NCBI GenBank assembly: GCA_022826825.1
Contig: JAJDUD010000003.1
Location: 55,216-119,215 of the forward strand
Direction of reading: 5' to 3'
DNA length: 64,000 nt
DNA from: Acidobacteriota bacterium
Lineage (GTDB): Bacteria; Acidobacteriota; Vicinamibacteria; Marinacidobacterales; Marinacidobacteraceae
Below, one piece after another: positions 48,576 to 57,475 of the stretch. Each line of letters begins with the position of its first letter. Position 1 is the stretch's first letter. The notes below the pieces were generated by a model that made no database searches, was not told where the DNA came from, and saw nothing but the letters and a program-made list of their open reading frames with translations. Made by a program: the position numbers and the translations under genes.

Positions 48576-49148
48576 TCAGGATCCGCCGAGGCGGGAGATC
48601 TCCGCGAGGATCTCTCCGGGCGCCGTGCGGTCGCGGTAGTTCACCCAGACGTTGACGAAACGGACGACCCCGTCGGTGTCCACGATGATGGTCGCGGGAT
48701 GGGGAATGCCCTCCCGGTCCGTCCCGTCGTGATCCGGGTTCGGGATGCCGTATTCGCGGATAACCGGGCCCCCGTCCACCAGGACCGGAAAGGTCCAGTC
48801 GTTCTTCGAAAGCCACGTCAGGGTGTCCCCTGCGCCGTACTTGGAAATGCCGAGCACGGTCGTGTTCGCCGCCTCGAACTCAGTCAGGGATCCTTGCAAC
48901 TCGCCGAGTTGCGCAATGCAGAATGGTCACCAACCCCCGCTGCGGAAGAACTCCAGGACGACCGGGCCGCGCTTCAGCAGCTCGGAAAGGCGGTAGGAAG
49001 CGCCGTGGGCATCCTTGAGTTCGAAGTCGGGCGCCGGGTCGCCGACGTTCACGGTGGGGGTGTCGGTGTCCTGCGCGGATCCGGTGGTCGCAGCGAGACC
49101 CGCGGCCAGACCGGCGACCAGCAGCGCGGAAGCGGGGAATCGAGACAT
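48576..49148 (-). CDS. Peroxiredoxin/thioredoxin-like selenoprotein (UPFC)
   Basis: A 190-aa exported AhpC/TSA-like protein read through a TGA at 48929-48927 (residue 74). Signal peptide (ALLVAGLAAGLAATTGSAQ), then VGDPAPDFELKDAHG, VVLEFFRSGGW-U-PFCIAQLGELQ and TTVLGISKYGAGDTLTWL. U74 and C77 form a UxxC motif where homologues have CPFC or CPYC. A perfect SECIS-like stem follows. The ATG at 49148 is supported by TAGAAT 7 nt upstream. First gene of the operon. Confidence 0.88.
48896..48912 (-). promoter_or_regulatory. SECIS-like element of the peroxiredoxin-like gene
   Basis: GCAACTC (48912-48906) pairs perfectly with GAGTTGC (48902-48896) around the loop GGC. The first loop G is 22 nt after the UGA. 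Confidence 0.7.
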
Positions 49149-49155
49149 GGGGATC

Positions 49156-49161
49156 ATTCTA
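49156..49161 (-). promoter_or_regulatory. -10 box (TAGAAT) of the redox operon with CTGACG -35
   Basis: TAGAAT on the minus strand, 7 nt before the ATG at 49148; CTGACG lies 16 bp further upstream. This is the clearest sigma-70-like promoter in the window. Confidence 0.55.
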
Positions 49162-49337
49162 GCCCCGGGGCAGGAGCCGTCAGGGGGAAGCGTCGGCAGG
49201 AACCGGCTCGCACCCCGCGCGTGACGCATCCAGACCTCGACGCGGCCATCCGAGCCGTTGCTCAGGGATTCCCCCGCGCCCTTGCGGAGGGGTGCAGAAA
49301 TGCGAGCCCTTACCGGGAGAACCGACCGCTACCCTTC

Positions 49338-50213
49338 CTAACTCTTTGATTCGCTGTCGCTTCCGTCGGATGTCGGCGCGCCGACATCGGCGCGCTGCTC
49401 TTCGAGCTGCCGCAGCAGGGTCCGCAGCGCTTCCACGACTTCCGCCTCTTCCACCTCACTGCGGCGAAAGGTCAACTGGAGCCGGAACGGGCCGCCGCGG
49501 GGGGCATAGCGGAAGACGAAGGGTCGCGGTCGCTCACCCCTGCCCTTCGGGCGTTTGGGTGCGGGGTCCTCGAGCCCCTGGGCGAGCCGCTGGACGCAGG
49601 CCAGCATGGCCTCCGCATTCGGCTCGCGGGCCACCCGCAGCAACTGGCGGCGCGAGACGATCCCGGAGGCCTGACACACCTCCCGGATCTCCTCCGGGAT
49701 GTTCAGAAGAGCGAGGGTCTCGGTGATGGAGGTGCGTCCCTTGCCGACCCGGCGGGCAAGCGAGTCGTGGGTGTGTCCATGCTCCCGGATGAGTCCCTCG
49801 TACGCGGTGGCCTCTTCGAAGGCGGAGAGATCGTCCCGCAACAGGTTCTCCACCAGGGCCAGCTCGAGCGCGTCCCCCGCCTCGGCCTCCCGCTCGACGC
49901 ACGGCACTTCGCGCAGCCCGGCCAGCACCGCCGCGCGGTAGCGCCGCTCGCCCGCGATGATCTGGAAGTCCTTGGGGCCCAGGCGCCGGACCAGGATCGG
50001 CTGCAGGATGCCCTGGTCGCGGATCGAGGTGGCGAGCGGCTCCAGCGCCCCGATGCGCTGGCGCGGCTGGTCGGGATTCGGATGGATCTGGGCCGTGGGG
50101 ATCATCCGGTGGCGGACCCGCGGCTCGTCGGGAACGAGTCCCGCCACGTAGTGGCTGTCACGCGGCTTCAAGGCGACCTTTTCAGGAAGACCGGTTCGCT
50201 TGGACACGGGCAA
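49338..50213 (-). CDS. parB: Chromosome-type ParB
   Basis: A 291-aa ParB/Spo0J protein: N-terminal CTPase domain with IPTAQIHPNPDQPRQRIG and the arginine motif IIAGERRYRAA, then the HTH region (GHTHDSLARRVGKGRTSITE) and a variable linker before the C-terminal dimer domain (EAEVVEALRTLLRQLEEQ). The start overlaps the ParA gene by 32 bp. A 16-bp palindrome lies within its 3' end. Confidence 0.93.
   Translation of the reverse strand: MPVSKRTGLPEKVALKPRDSHYVAGLVPDEPRVRHRMIPTAQIHPNPDQPRQRIGALEPLATSIRDQGILQPILVRRLGPKDFQIIAGERRYRAAVLAGLREVPCVEREAEAGDALELALVENLLRDDLSAFEEATAYEGLIREHGHTHDSLARRVGKGRTSITETLALLNIPEEIREVCQASGIVSRRQLLRVAREPNAEAMLACVQRLAQGLEDPAPKRPKGRGERPRPFVFRYAPRGGPFRLQLTFRRSEVEEAEVVEALRTLLRQLEEQRADVGAPTSDGSDSESKS
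49369..49388. repeat. Perfect 20-bp palindrome inside parB
   Basis: GATGTCGGCGCGCCGACATC, sharing the 16-bp core with 10184-10199. It encodes part of the parB C terminus. Confidence 0.55.
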
Positions 50214-50958
50214 GCACCTCCTGAGCCAGGAGTCCGTAGTCCTCGGCTCCCCGGGAGTTGGGGGCGAACGCGAAGATGGACTCCTTGTAGGCGGGACTCT
50301 CTTCGAGTCGAACGTTCCGGCTGATCAGCGTCCGAAAGACCGCCTTTCCGAAATGTCCGCGGATCTTGCGTATCGCGTCCCGCGCGATCCTGGTGCGCTG
50401 ATCCGCCATGGTGATCACCACTCCAAGGAGCGACAGATCGGGATTCGGGCGGCGGCGGACCTGCTCCAGGGTGTCGAGGAGATCGTCGGCGCCTTCGAGA
50501 GCGTAGTAGGTCGGCGGGAGCGGCAACAGCAGATAGTCGCTCGCCACCAACGCGTTCACCGTGATGAGCCCGAGGGTGGGAGGCGTGTCGATCACGATGT
50601 AATCGAACTCCTCCCGAACGTGCTGGAGGCGGTCCCGAAGCCGGTAGTGGGCGTCGATGTCGCCCATGAGCTGGCGCTCCAGTTTCGCGAGCGAGATACG
50701 CGCTTCGGCCACCGAGAGTCCTTCCACCGACGTGGGGCTGATGATCTTCGCGAAGCGAACCTCGCCGGTGAGCGCCTCCAGCATCGAGGGACGGGATGGG
50801 TCCGGTTCGATGACGCTCACCGAAGCGTTCGCCTGGGGATCGACATCCACCAGCAGCGTCCGGTGGCCGGCGCCCGCGAACGCCGCCGCCAGGTTGACCG
50901 CGGTCGTGGTCTTGGCTACCCCGCCCTTCTGGTTCGCAACGGTGATGGTGGCGTGCAC
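50182..50958 (-). CDS. parA: Chromosome-type ParA (Soj)
   Basis: A 258-aa ATPase: deviant Walker A KGGVAKTTTAV, DVDPQANAS and DYIVIDTPPTLG. GTG start at 50958. Distinct from the element ParA at 20760. It works with ParB to segregate the chromosome. The 180-bp gap upstream shows no canonical parS site. Confidence 0.93.
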   Translation of the reverse strand: MHATITVANQKGGVAKTTTAVNLAAAFAGAGHRTLLVDVDPQANASVSVIEPDPSRPSMLEALTGEVRFAKIISPTSVEGLSVAEARISLAKLERQLMGDIDAHYRLRDRLQHVREEFDYIVIDTPPTLGLITVNALVASDYLLLPLPPTYYALEGADDLLDTLEQVRRRPNPDLSLLGVVITMADQRTRIARDAIRKIRGHFGKAVFRTLISRNVRLEESPAYKESIFAFAPNSRGAEDYGLLAQEVLARVQANRSS

Positions 50959-51137
50959 GTCAGCAGCCTGTGGACACGGTGACGCGAGCGCCGGGAGTGG
51001 GGAGGAGCCCGGCTGACAACGTGCAATCCGGGAGGAATGCCAAGCGCATTGCGGCCGATGGGGAACGGAGAGCGTAGCGACGCAGCCGGGATCCATCGCC
51101 AGTCGAACGCCGCGTCACGGTGTCTCCCGCCTGCCCA

Positions 51138-51659
51138 TCAGTGCGCGTCACCGAGGTCGTCCTCGTCGAGGGCTTCCAGCCAGTCACCGAGCGCCTCGCT
51201 GTCCTCCGGCGGTTCGACGTCCTCCGCCATGAGTTCTTCCGCCCGCCGGGCACCGCGTTCGATGACGCGGGAATGGACGAAGATGGGCGCCCTCGTCCTC
51301 AGCGCGAGGGCGATGGCGTCGCTTGGCCGGGCGTCCACCGCCAGCCGCTGGCGCTTGCGCTGGAGATGGACGTGCGCGTAGAAGGTGTTGTCCTGCACAT
51401 CGTGGATCACGACCTTGGTGACCCGGGCATCCAGCTCCCGCAGCAGTTCCCGGATCAGGTCGTGCGTGAACGGCCGGGGCGGCTCATAGTTCTCGATCTG
51501 CAGCCCGATCGCGCGGACCTCCATGGGTCCCACCCAGATGGGGATTTCCCGGTCTCCGGACTCCTCCTTGAGCATCACGACGGCGGCGCTGGTCCGTGGC
51601 ACCATCAGGATCGCCTTGATGCTTACCTCAATCTCCACGGTCCGTTCCTCGTTGCTCAT
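51138..51659 (-). CDS. Bifunctional nuclease family protein (DUF151)
   Basis: A 173-aa protein with PIWVGPMEVRAIGLQIEN, FTHDLIRELLRELDARV and LAVDARPSDAIALALRT, the bifunctional nuclease fold. An acidic C-terminal tail (AEDVEPPEDSEALGDWLEAL) follows. ATG overlaps the miaB stop (ATGA). Confidence 0.88.
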   Translation of the reverse strand: MSNEERTVEIEVSIKAILMVPRTSAAVVMLKEESGDREIPIWVGPMEVRAIGLQIENYEPPRPFTHDLIRELLRELDARVTKVVIHDVQDNTFYAHVHLQRKRQRLAVDARPSDAIALALRTRAPIFVHSRVIERGARRAEELMAEDVEPPEDSEALGDWLEALDEDDLGDAH

Positions 51660-53182
51660 GCTGAGCGCACGGCGTTGCGGCCCCCGTTTCCGCTCGCCGC
51701 CTGGACGACCGGCAGGGGGATTGCAGCATCCCGGTCACCCGGGTCGGCGGTGAGGTCCGCCGGATCCCCGGTGAGCGGGCGCGGCGTCAGTGAACTCACC
51801 GGCTCACCGAGCAGGCTGTTCGGGCCAAACCCCGTGATCCTCACCTCGCCGAAGGTCCCGGTGGCCGCCGGCGGGCCGTCAAAGTTGACGACACGGTTGT
51901 CGGGCCCCCGTCCCATGAGCTGACCACCCTTGCGGCTGGGTCCTTCGATGAGCACTTCCACCTTGCGGCCGACCAGGTCGCGGTGCAGGTCAAGCTGGAT
52001 TTCCCGCTGCCGAGCCTGGAGTTCGACGAGCCGCTCCGTCTTCTCCGGATCCGGAACGTCGTCCGGCAACCGCTTCGAGGCGAGCGTATGCGGACGCTCG
52101 GAGTACTTGAACGAATAGACCGAGGAGAACCGCACCTCGTCGAGAAGCGTCAGGGTCTCTTCGAACTCGCGCCGCGTCTCGCCGCAGAAGCCGACGATCA
52201 GGTCCGTGGAGAGGGCGAGTTCGGGAGTCTTTTGCCGCGCTCGCCCCACCAGGTCCAGGAATTCCGCCCGGCCGTATCCGCGACGCATCCGTTCCAGCAC
52301 GGTCGTCGAACCCGATTGCGCGGGGAGATGCATGTGCGGCATCAGGGGTCCCCCGGCCGCGAAGCGGTCCATGAGCGCGTCGCTGAAGTCCTTGGGATGA
52401 GGGCTCGTGAAGCGGATCCGGCGAATGCCCGGCACGGCTCCCACCGCGTCGGTCAGTTCGGCAAAGTCGCTTCCGTCTTCCGGGTCCCGGTAGGAGTTCA
52501 CGTTCTGGCCGAGGAGCTGGATCTCCCGGAAGCCCGACGCGGCGAGCGACTCCGCTTCCCGCACGATGGAGGACACGGTCCGGCACCGTTCGCGTCCGCG
52601 GGTGAAGGGCACCACACAGAACGAGCAGAAGTTGTCGCATCCCTCCATGACGGTGATGTACGCCTTGACCCCGGGGATCCGGTCGATCTGCTCCGGGGGG
52701 ATATCGAGGTTGTCCGGATGGCGTCCGGTTTCGACGATCCGGGTCTCGCCATCGAGGAGCCGGCGCACGATCTCGGGAAGCCGCACCAGGCTCTGGGTGC
52801 CAAGGACGAAATCCACCGCCGGCGCCCGGCCGAAGATGGCCTCCCCTTCCTGCTGCGCCACGCATCCCGCCACCCCGATCAGTTGCGGGCGTTCGCCACC
52901 CCGGCCGACGAGCTGTTCCACGCGGGCAAAGACCTTCTCCTGCGCTTTCTCCCGCACCGAGCAGGTGTTCAGGACCACGATTTCCGCGGGTTCCGTCTCC
53001 GCCGGCCGGCAGCCGAGCGATCCGAGCGCCGCCGCCATCTTCTCCGAGTCGTGGACGTTCATCTGGCAACCCCAGGTCTCGATCCGAAACCGGCGGAGAG
53101 GTCCAGGGGCCGGGCAGGCGGCGGAATGACCGGTGGCAGGACCCGTCGGCAGCGGCGGCGGAGCGGATGCGCGGACCGTCAT
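51656..53182 (-). CDS. miaB: tRNA-2-methylthio-N6-dimethylallyladenosine synthase
   Basis: A 508-aa radical-SAM enzyme that thiolates ms2i6A37 in tRNA. UPF0004 domain (ETWGCQMNVHDSEKMA, VLNTCSVREKA, GVAGCVAQQEGE), radical-SAM cluster motif CDNFCSFC in MEGCDNFCSFCVVPF and a C-terminal TRAM domain (VGRKVEVLIEGPS). An extra 30-residue start and an acidic tail are present. Its stop overlaps the nuclease start; recN lies directly upstream. Confidence 0.95.
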   Translation of the reverse strand: MTVRASAPPPLPTGPATGHSAACPAPGPLRRFRIETWGCQMNVHDSEKMAAALGSLGCRPAETEPAEIVVLNTCSVREKAQEKVFARVEQLVGRGGERPQLIGVAGCVAQQEGEAIFGRAPAVDFVLGTQSLVRLPEIVRRLLDGETRIVETGRHPDNLDIPPEQIDRIPGVKAYITVMEGCDNFCSFCVVPFTRGRERCRTVSSIVREAESLAASGFREIQLLGQNVNSYRDPEDGSDFAELTDAVGAVPGIRRIRFTSPHPKDFSDALMDRFAAGGPLMPHMHLPAQSGSTTVLERMRRGYGRAEFLDLVGRARQKTPELALSTDLIVGFCGETRREFEETLTLLDEVRFSSVYSFKYSERPHTLASKRLPDDVPDPEKTERLVELQARQREIQLDLHRDLVGRKVEVLIEGPSRKGGQLMGRGPDNRVVNFDGPPAATGTFGEVRITGFGPNSLLGEPVSSLTPRPLTGDPADLTADPGDRDAAIPLPVVQAASGNGGRNAVRSA

Positions 53183-54970
53183 TCAGTGCCCCGCCGGCTC
53201 CGGCGCGAGGCCTCCGGTTCGGCCGCCGGGAGCATCGACGCCCGCACCGGAGAGCAATTCGGACGCGTGTCTTCGAGCGCTGTCGGTAACCTCGGGGCCG
53301 GCGAGCATACGGGCGATTTCCTCGATCCGGGCGTCCCCAACGAGGGTGCGAACCCGGACCGCATCGCCGGATTCTAGTTTCTCGACGGCGAGATGAGCCC
53401 GCCCGAGGGCGGCGACCTGGGGCAGATGCGTGACGGAAACGACCTGGTGCGAGGCGGCGAGCCGCCGGAGTCGCCGCCCGACGGCATCGGCAATGCGACC
53501 GGACGTCCCGGTGTCCGCCTCGTCGAAGACCAGCGTCGCCACACCCCCTTTCCCCGCCCCGGCCGCCTTGAGCGCGAGAAAGAACCGCGATGACTCCCCT
53601 CCCGATGCGACTTCCCCGATCGGCGCCGGCGCCATCTCGGGACCGGCGCTGAACAGGAACTCCACGCGGTCGAGGCCGTGCTCCGTGAAGTGCGCGGTGC
53701 CTCCTGCCTTCCCGGATCCGGGTTCTCCCGAGAGCGGTTCGATCCCGATGGAGAAACGGGCACGGGGAATGCCGAGGCCGGCGAGCTCGCCCTGTACTCC
53801 AGTCGCAAGTGCCGCCGCGGCCGCCCCGCGGGCGGCGTGCAGCGATGCCGCCCGGTCCCGGTAGCGGGCGGCGGCATCCGTGGCCGCGGCGACGGCGCGG
53901 CGTCGTTCCTGAGCCTGATCCGTAAGTTCGGCAAGCGCCGCGCGAAGCTCGGCGGCCCGCTCGAGCAGGGCGTCCGCGCCGCCCGCTCCTCCGGCGTAGC
54001 GGCGCTCCAGGCCTCGCAACACGACGAGACGATCTTCGATTTCCGCGAGCCGCTCCGGCGCTGCCCGGACGCTGTCGCACCGGTCCCGCACCGCTGCCGC
54101 CAGATCCTCCACCTCGACGAGCAGGTCGGGACGCCCATCGAGCAGACCGGCGGTCCGGGGGTCGATGGCGCCGGCGTCCTCGAGGGCGCGCAGCGCGACC
54201 GCCAACTGCGCGCCGACCGCGGAGTCCGACCCGTAGAGCGCCTGATAGGCGCTTTCGAGGCGGCTGGCGAGCTGTTCCGCATGGCCGAGGGTCCGCCGCT
54301 CTTCGAGCAGCCCCCCGACCTCGCCCGGTTGCGGCGCCGCCCGTTCGATCTCTTCGAGGGCCCGTTCCATCTCGGCGCGCTCGACCGTAGCGGCGGTGAG
54401 CCGCTCCTGCAGGCCGTCGCGTTCCGCTTCCGCGGCGCGGAGGGCGCGGAAGGCAGCCGCGACCTCGCGCCGCAAGGGCGCATGACCACCCGCGTCGTCC
54501 ACCGCTTCCCGGGCGGCCCCGGGCTGCAGGAGGGCCAGGTACTCTCCCTGGCTGTAGATCTCGGCGAGGATCACGCCCAGCGCCCGCAGCACCGCCACCG
54601 GCACCGCCGTCCCGTTCACGGTGATCCGATTGGAGATCGAGCGCCGTCCCGGGACCAGCCGGAGTTCCCGCCGGATCACGAGATCGCCGTCCTCGGCGGA
54701 AACACCCGCTTCCCGGGCGAGCGCCCTGAATCGCTCCCGGTCCGGCGCTTCCTCGTCCGGTGCGGTGAAACCCGCCTCGACGACCGCGCGGTCCGCCAGC
54801 GGGCCCACGAGCTGCGAACGCCCACGCACCCCGAGAATCAGCCCGAGCGCCTCCAGCAGGATGCTCTTGCCCACCCCGGTCTCGCCGGTGACCACATTCA
54901 GCCCCGCCTCGAACTCGAGAGAGACATCCTTGAGGAGGGCGACGTTTTGCGCCCGGAGCCAATGGAGCAT
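53183..54970 (-). CDS. recN: DNA repair protein RecN
   Basis: A 595-aa SMC-like ATPase. Walker A GETGVGKSILLEAL near residue 30, long coiled-coil arms, ABC signature VASGGESSRFFLALK and Walker B LVFDEADTGTSG. Full length. Stop codon and the miaB ATG are adjacent (TGAATG). Divergent from tolQ. Confidence 0.95.
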   Translation of the reverse strand: MLHWLRAQNVALLKDVSLEFEAGLNVVTGETGVGKSILLEALGLILGVRGRSQLVGPLADRAVVEAGFTAPDEEAPDRERFRALAREAGVSAEDGDLVIRRELRLVPGRRSISNRITVNGTAVPVAVLRALGVILAEIYSQGEYLALLQPGAAREAVDDAGGHAPLRREVAAAFRALRAAEAERDGLQERLTAATVERAEMERALEEIERAAPQPGEVGGLLEERRTLGHAEQLASRLESAYQALYGSDSAVGAQLAVALRALEDAGAIDPRTAGLLDGRPDLLVEVEDLAAAVRDRCDSVRAAPERLAEIEDRLVVLRGLERRYAGGAGGADALLERAAELRAALAELTDQAQERRRAVAAATDAAARYRDRAASLHAARGAAAAALATGVQGELAGLGIPRARFSIGIEPLSGEPGSGKAGGTAHFTEHGLDRVEFLFSAGPEMAPAPIGEVASGGESSRFFLALKAAGAGKGGVATLVFDEADTGTSGRIADAVGRRLRRLAASHQVVSVTHLPQVAALGRAHLAVEKLESGDAVRVRTLVGDARIEEIARMLAGPEVTDSARRHASELLSGAGVDAPGGRTGGLAPEPAGH

Positions 54971-55120
54971 CGCAGCCGGCGGTGGGAACGGAGAGGCCGA
55001 ATTCTGCGTTACTGCGGGATGCCGGGGGCCACGGTCCCCGGACCTGTCCCGGAACGCTCCCCGCTGCGGATCGGCGCCGAAAACGGCGACAACCCCAATG
55101 GGTAGTGGTTGAGCATGGGT

Positions 55121-55126
55121 TAGGCT
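55121..55126 (+). promoter_or_regulatory. -10 box (TAGGCT) for tolQ
   Basis: TAGGCT lies 5 nt before the ATG at 55132. Confidence 0.4.
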
Positions 55127-55131
55127 ACTAT

Positions 55132-56013
55132 ATGTTGGGTATTCGGGTCCCCCGCCGCTCCTACGTGTTCGCCCGGTTCACGGCTTCGTGCAACGCTGTT
55201 TTCCGGGCCGGAGTCTCGCTGCTGGCTCCCCGCGCCGTACTGGCGGGTCAGGTGCCGCCCGACCCCCAGGCCGCCGGGCCGGTCGACGAGACCGTAACCG
55301 CCGTCGAACTCGATTCCTCCGGGAGATTCCTCGACGAGGGCGGCTTCCTGGCGCTCGTGGTGGAGGCCGGGCCGGTCGCCTGGTTCGTGCTCGCCACGCT
55401 GCTCTTCTTCAGCCTCGTCTCGTGGGCCATCATCCTGAGCAAGTCGCGGCGGCTCGGCCAGGTGGAGCGGAACTCGGCCGCGTTCCTGAACCATTTCCGT
55501 TCCGCCAAGCGATTCGCGGACGTCGTTGCCTGGGCCCGGAAACACCCCGACAGCCCCCTGGCCAGACTCTTCCAGGCGGGCTACCAGGAAGTCCGCTATC
55601 AGTCCCGGCAGGACCCGGAAGACGAAGAGCCGGCGCGCCTGCGGGTCTCCAACATGGAAGCCGTGGCGCGATCACTGCTCCGCGCCTCGTCCACCGAAAC
55701 CGCGGCCCTGGAGCATCGGATGATGTTCCTGGCGACGACCGGCGGCGCCACCCCGTTCATCGGGCTGTTCGGGACCGTCTGGGGGATCATGAATTCCTTT
55801 CGGGACATCGCGCTCACCCAGGCGGCGAACATCAGCGTCGTGGCCCCCGGAGTGTCGGAAGCCCTGATCGCGACCGCCGCGGGGCTGGCGGCGGCGATCC
55901 CGGCCGTCATCGCCTACAACGCGTTCCTGGCCCAGATCCGCCGGATCACCACCACGATGGACGATTTCTCCATGGAGTACGTGGCCATGCTGGAACGTCA
56001 CCTGGCCCGCTGA
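55132..56013 (+). CDS. tolQ: TolQ, inner-membrane motor protein
   Basis: A 293-aa proton-channel subunit of the Tol-Pal complex. Three transmembrane segments: VAWFVLATLLFFSLVSWAIIL, GGATPFIGLFGTVWGIMNSF and ALIATAAGLAAAIPAVIAYN, with the conserved cytoplasmic loop. The N terminus has about 40 extra residues before the first helix. Start at 55132 is supported by the -10 box. First gene of tolQ-R-A-B-pal-cpoB. Confidence 0.92.
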   Translation: MLGIRVPRRSYVFARFTASCNAVFRAGVSLLAPRAVLAGQVPPDPQAAGPVDETVTAVELDSSGRFLDEGGFLALVVEAGPVAWFVLATLLFFSLVSWAIILSKSRRLGQVERNSAAFLNHFRSAKRFADVVAWARKHPDSPLARLFQAGYQEVRYQSRQDPEDEEPARLRVSNMEAVARSLLRASSTETAALEHRMMFLATTGGATPFIGLFGTVWGIMNSFRDIALTQAANISVVAPGVSEALIATAAGLAAAIPAVIAYNAFLAQIRRITTTMDDFSMEYVAMLERHLAR

Positions 56014-56017
56014 CGGC

Positions 56018-56509
56018 ATGGGGATGGGAACCGCCGGCGGCGCCCCTGGAGGCTCAGGAACCGGTTCCGGATCCGCCCTGGCCCAGCTCAGCGCCCGCCG
56101 GAGAGCGGCGGCGGGAAGCGCGCTCTCCGAGATCAACGTCACGCCCTTCGTGGACGTGGTACTGGTATTGCTGATCATCTTCATGGTGACCGCTCCGCTC
56201 CTCGTCCGCTCCCTCGAGGTGAACCTCCCGACCGCCCGCATGCGGTCCGCGGAGGCCACCGAGCGCGTCATCGTCACGGTGGACGCCGAAGGCCGGACGT
56301 TCGTCGGCGAGCGAGCGGTAAACCCGCTGCTGCTGGAAGAGCGGCTCCGCGAAATCGTCGATCTGGAAGGGGCTCGCGAGGGCTATCTGCAGGGGGATGT
56401 CTCGCTAGAATACGGACAGGTCATCGAGGTAATAGACACGATGAAACGTGCGGGTTTCGACCGTGTGGGTCTCGTGTACGCCTACCCCGGCGAACAGCGG
56501 CGAAGGTAA
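56018..56509 (+). CDS. tolR: TolR/ExbD-family protein
   Basis: A 163-aa protein with the proton-carrying Asp in SEINVTPFVDVVLVLLIIFMV (split here as INVTPFVDVVLVLL) and a periplasmic domain (LEVNLPTARM, VGLVYAYPGEQ). A glycine/serine-rich N terminus is unusual. Confidence 0.92.
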   Translation: MGMGTAGGAPGGSGTGSGSALAQLSARRRAAAGSALSEINVTPFVDVVLVLLIIFMVTAPLLVRSLEVNLPTARMRSAEATERVIVTVDAEGRTFVGERAVNPLLLEERLREIVDLEGAREGYLQGDVSLEYGQVIEVIDTMKRAGFDRVGLVYAYPGEQRRR

Positions 56510-56515
56510 CCGTTC

Positions 56516-57475
56516 GTGCCGGACCCACCCCGGACTCCGCCAGCCCGGCAAGGGCCGGCGGCATCCTCCCGGCCGGGCCGGGCGGACGAAGCGTTCCGGC
56601 GCAACCTCATGTGGTCGGCAACCGCGCACGTCGTCCTGTTGGGAGGCGCCGCCGTGGGTCTGGAGCTGGATTCGGGCCGCGACCTGGCGCCACCTTCCGC
56701 CGCGTTCATCGAACTCGGGATGTCGGGGCCGAGCCCGACCCCCAGCCTGGGAAGCGCCGCGGCGGCTCCCCCTGCCCCGGAACCAATCCCGGAACCGGAA
56801 CCGGAACCGGAGCCGCCCGCTCCCGAGCCTCCGGCGCCCGAACCCGAGCCCGTTCCCGAACCTCCGGCGTCCCGTCCGGAGGTGGTGCGCCCGACGGTGG
56901 AGAACCGGGACCGCATGCCGGTCCCCGACGCCCGGGCCCGCCGCCGCGCCGCCCGCCCCCAACGCCCGGAATCCGGGCTTCGGGGCCGCGATGCCGCGTG
57001 GGCTGATTCCGCGCGGCTCGAGACCCGCCGCCCCGTCGACACCAAGTCCCGGCCCACCCGGAGGGCCGCCAACACCGGCGCGGCCAACCGGCAGGACTCC
57101 CGCAACACCGGGATCGGCCTCGGAGGAACCCCGGGAGGCACGCGCTTCGACCAGGACTTCGAATACGCCTTCTACCAGCGCCAGATGATCGCCCGGATCC
57201 AGGCGAACTGGCAGCAGATCCCCGTTCGCGGCCGGGCCACCGTGGTCATCCGGTTCACGATCTTCCGCGACGGAGCCATCAGCGACGCGGAGGTGGAAAG
57301 CTCGAGCGGCCAGTCCCTCCTCGACCGGGCGGCGCTCCGGGCGGTCGTTCTGGCCGAGCCCCTGCCGCGGCTTCCCGACAGCTATCCGCGAGACCGCGTC
57401 GGCGTGCATCTCCTGTTCACCTACGAGCAGGAAGCGACCGGCAGTCCGGACGGACCCGCGCCCGAGGTTTCATGA
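56516..57475 (+). CDS. TolA/TonB-like energy transducer
   Basis: A 319-aa protein: N-terminal anchor (LMWSATAHVVLLGGAAVGLE), a proline/glutamate-rich linker (EPIPEPEPEPEPPAPEPP) and a C-terminal TonB/TolA domain (MIARIQANWQQIPVRG, VVIRFTIFRDGAISDAEVES). By position it is the TolA of this operon. GTG start at 56516; its stop overlaps tolB (ATGA). Confidence 0.85.
   Translation: MPDPPRTPPARQGPAASSRPGRADEAFRRNLMWSATAHVVLLGGAAVGLELDSGRDLAPPSAAFIELGMSGPSPTPSLGSAAAAPPAPEPIPEPEPEPEPPAPEPPAPEPEPVPEPPASRPEVVRPTVENRDRMPVPDARARRRAARPQRPESGLRGRDAAWADSARLETRRPVDTKSRPTRRAANTGAANRQDSRNTGIGLGGTPGGTRFDQDFEYAFYQRQMIARIQANWQQIPVRGRATVVIRFTIFRDGAISDAEVESSSGQSLLDRAALRAVVLAEPLPRLPDSYPRDRVGVHLLFTYEQEATGSPDGPAPEVS

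Noticed and set aside
46984..49148. Simple nonsense mutations or sequencing errors instead of selenocysteine
   Set aside because: Three UGA codons fall exactly at catalytic Cys positions, each followed by a hairpin with the loop 20-23 nt downstream, and no other disruption is seen in these genes.
50959..51137. Canonical parS site near parAB
   Set aside because: No sequence close to TGTTTCACGTGAAACA was found here or elsewhere in the window by eye.
51990..54962. A minus-strand frame of 990 codons across recN and miaB
   Set aside because: Arginine/glycine-rich shadow frame; recN and miaB motifs lie in other frames.
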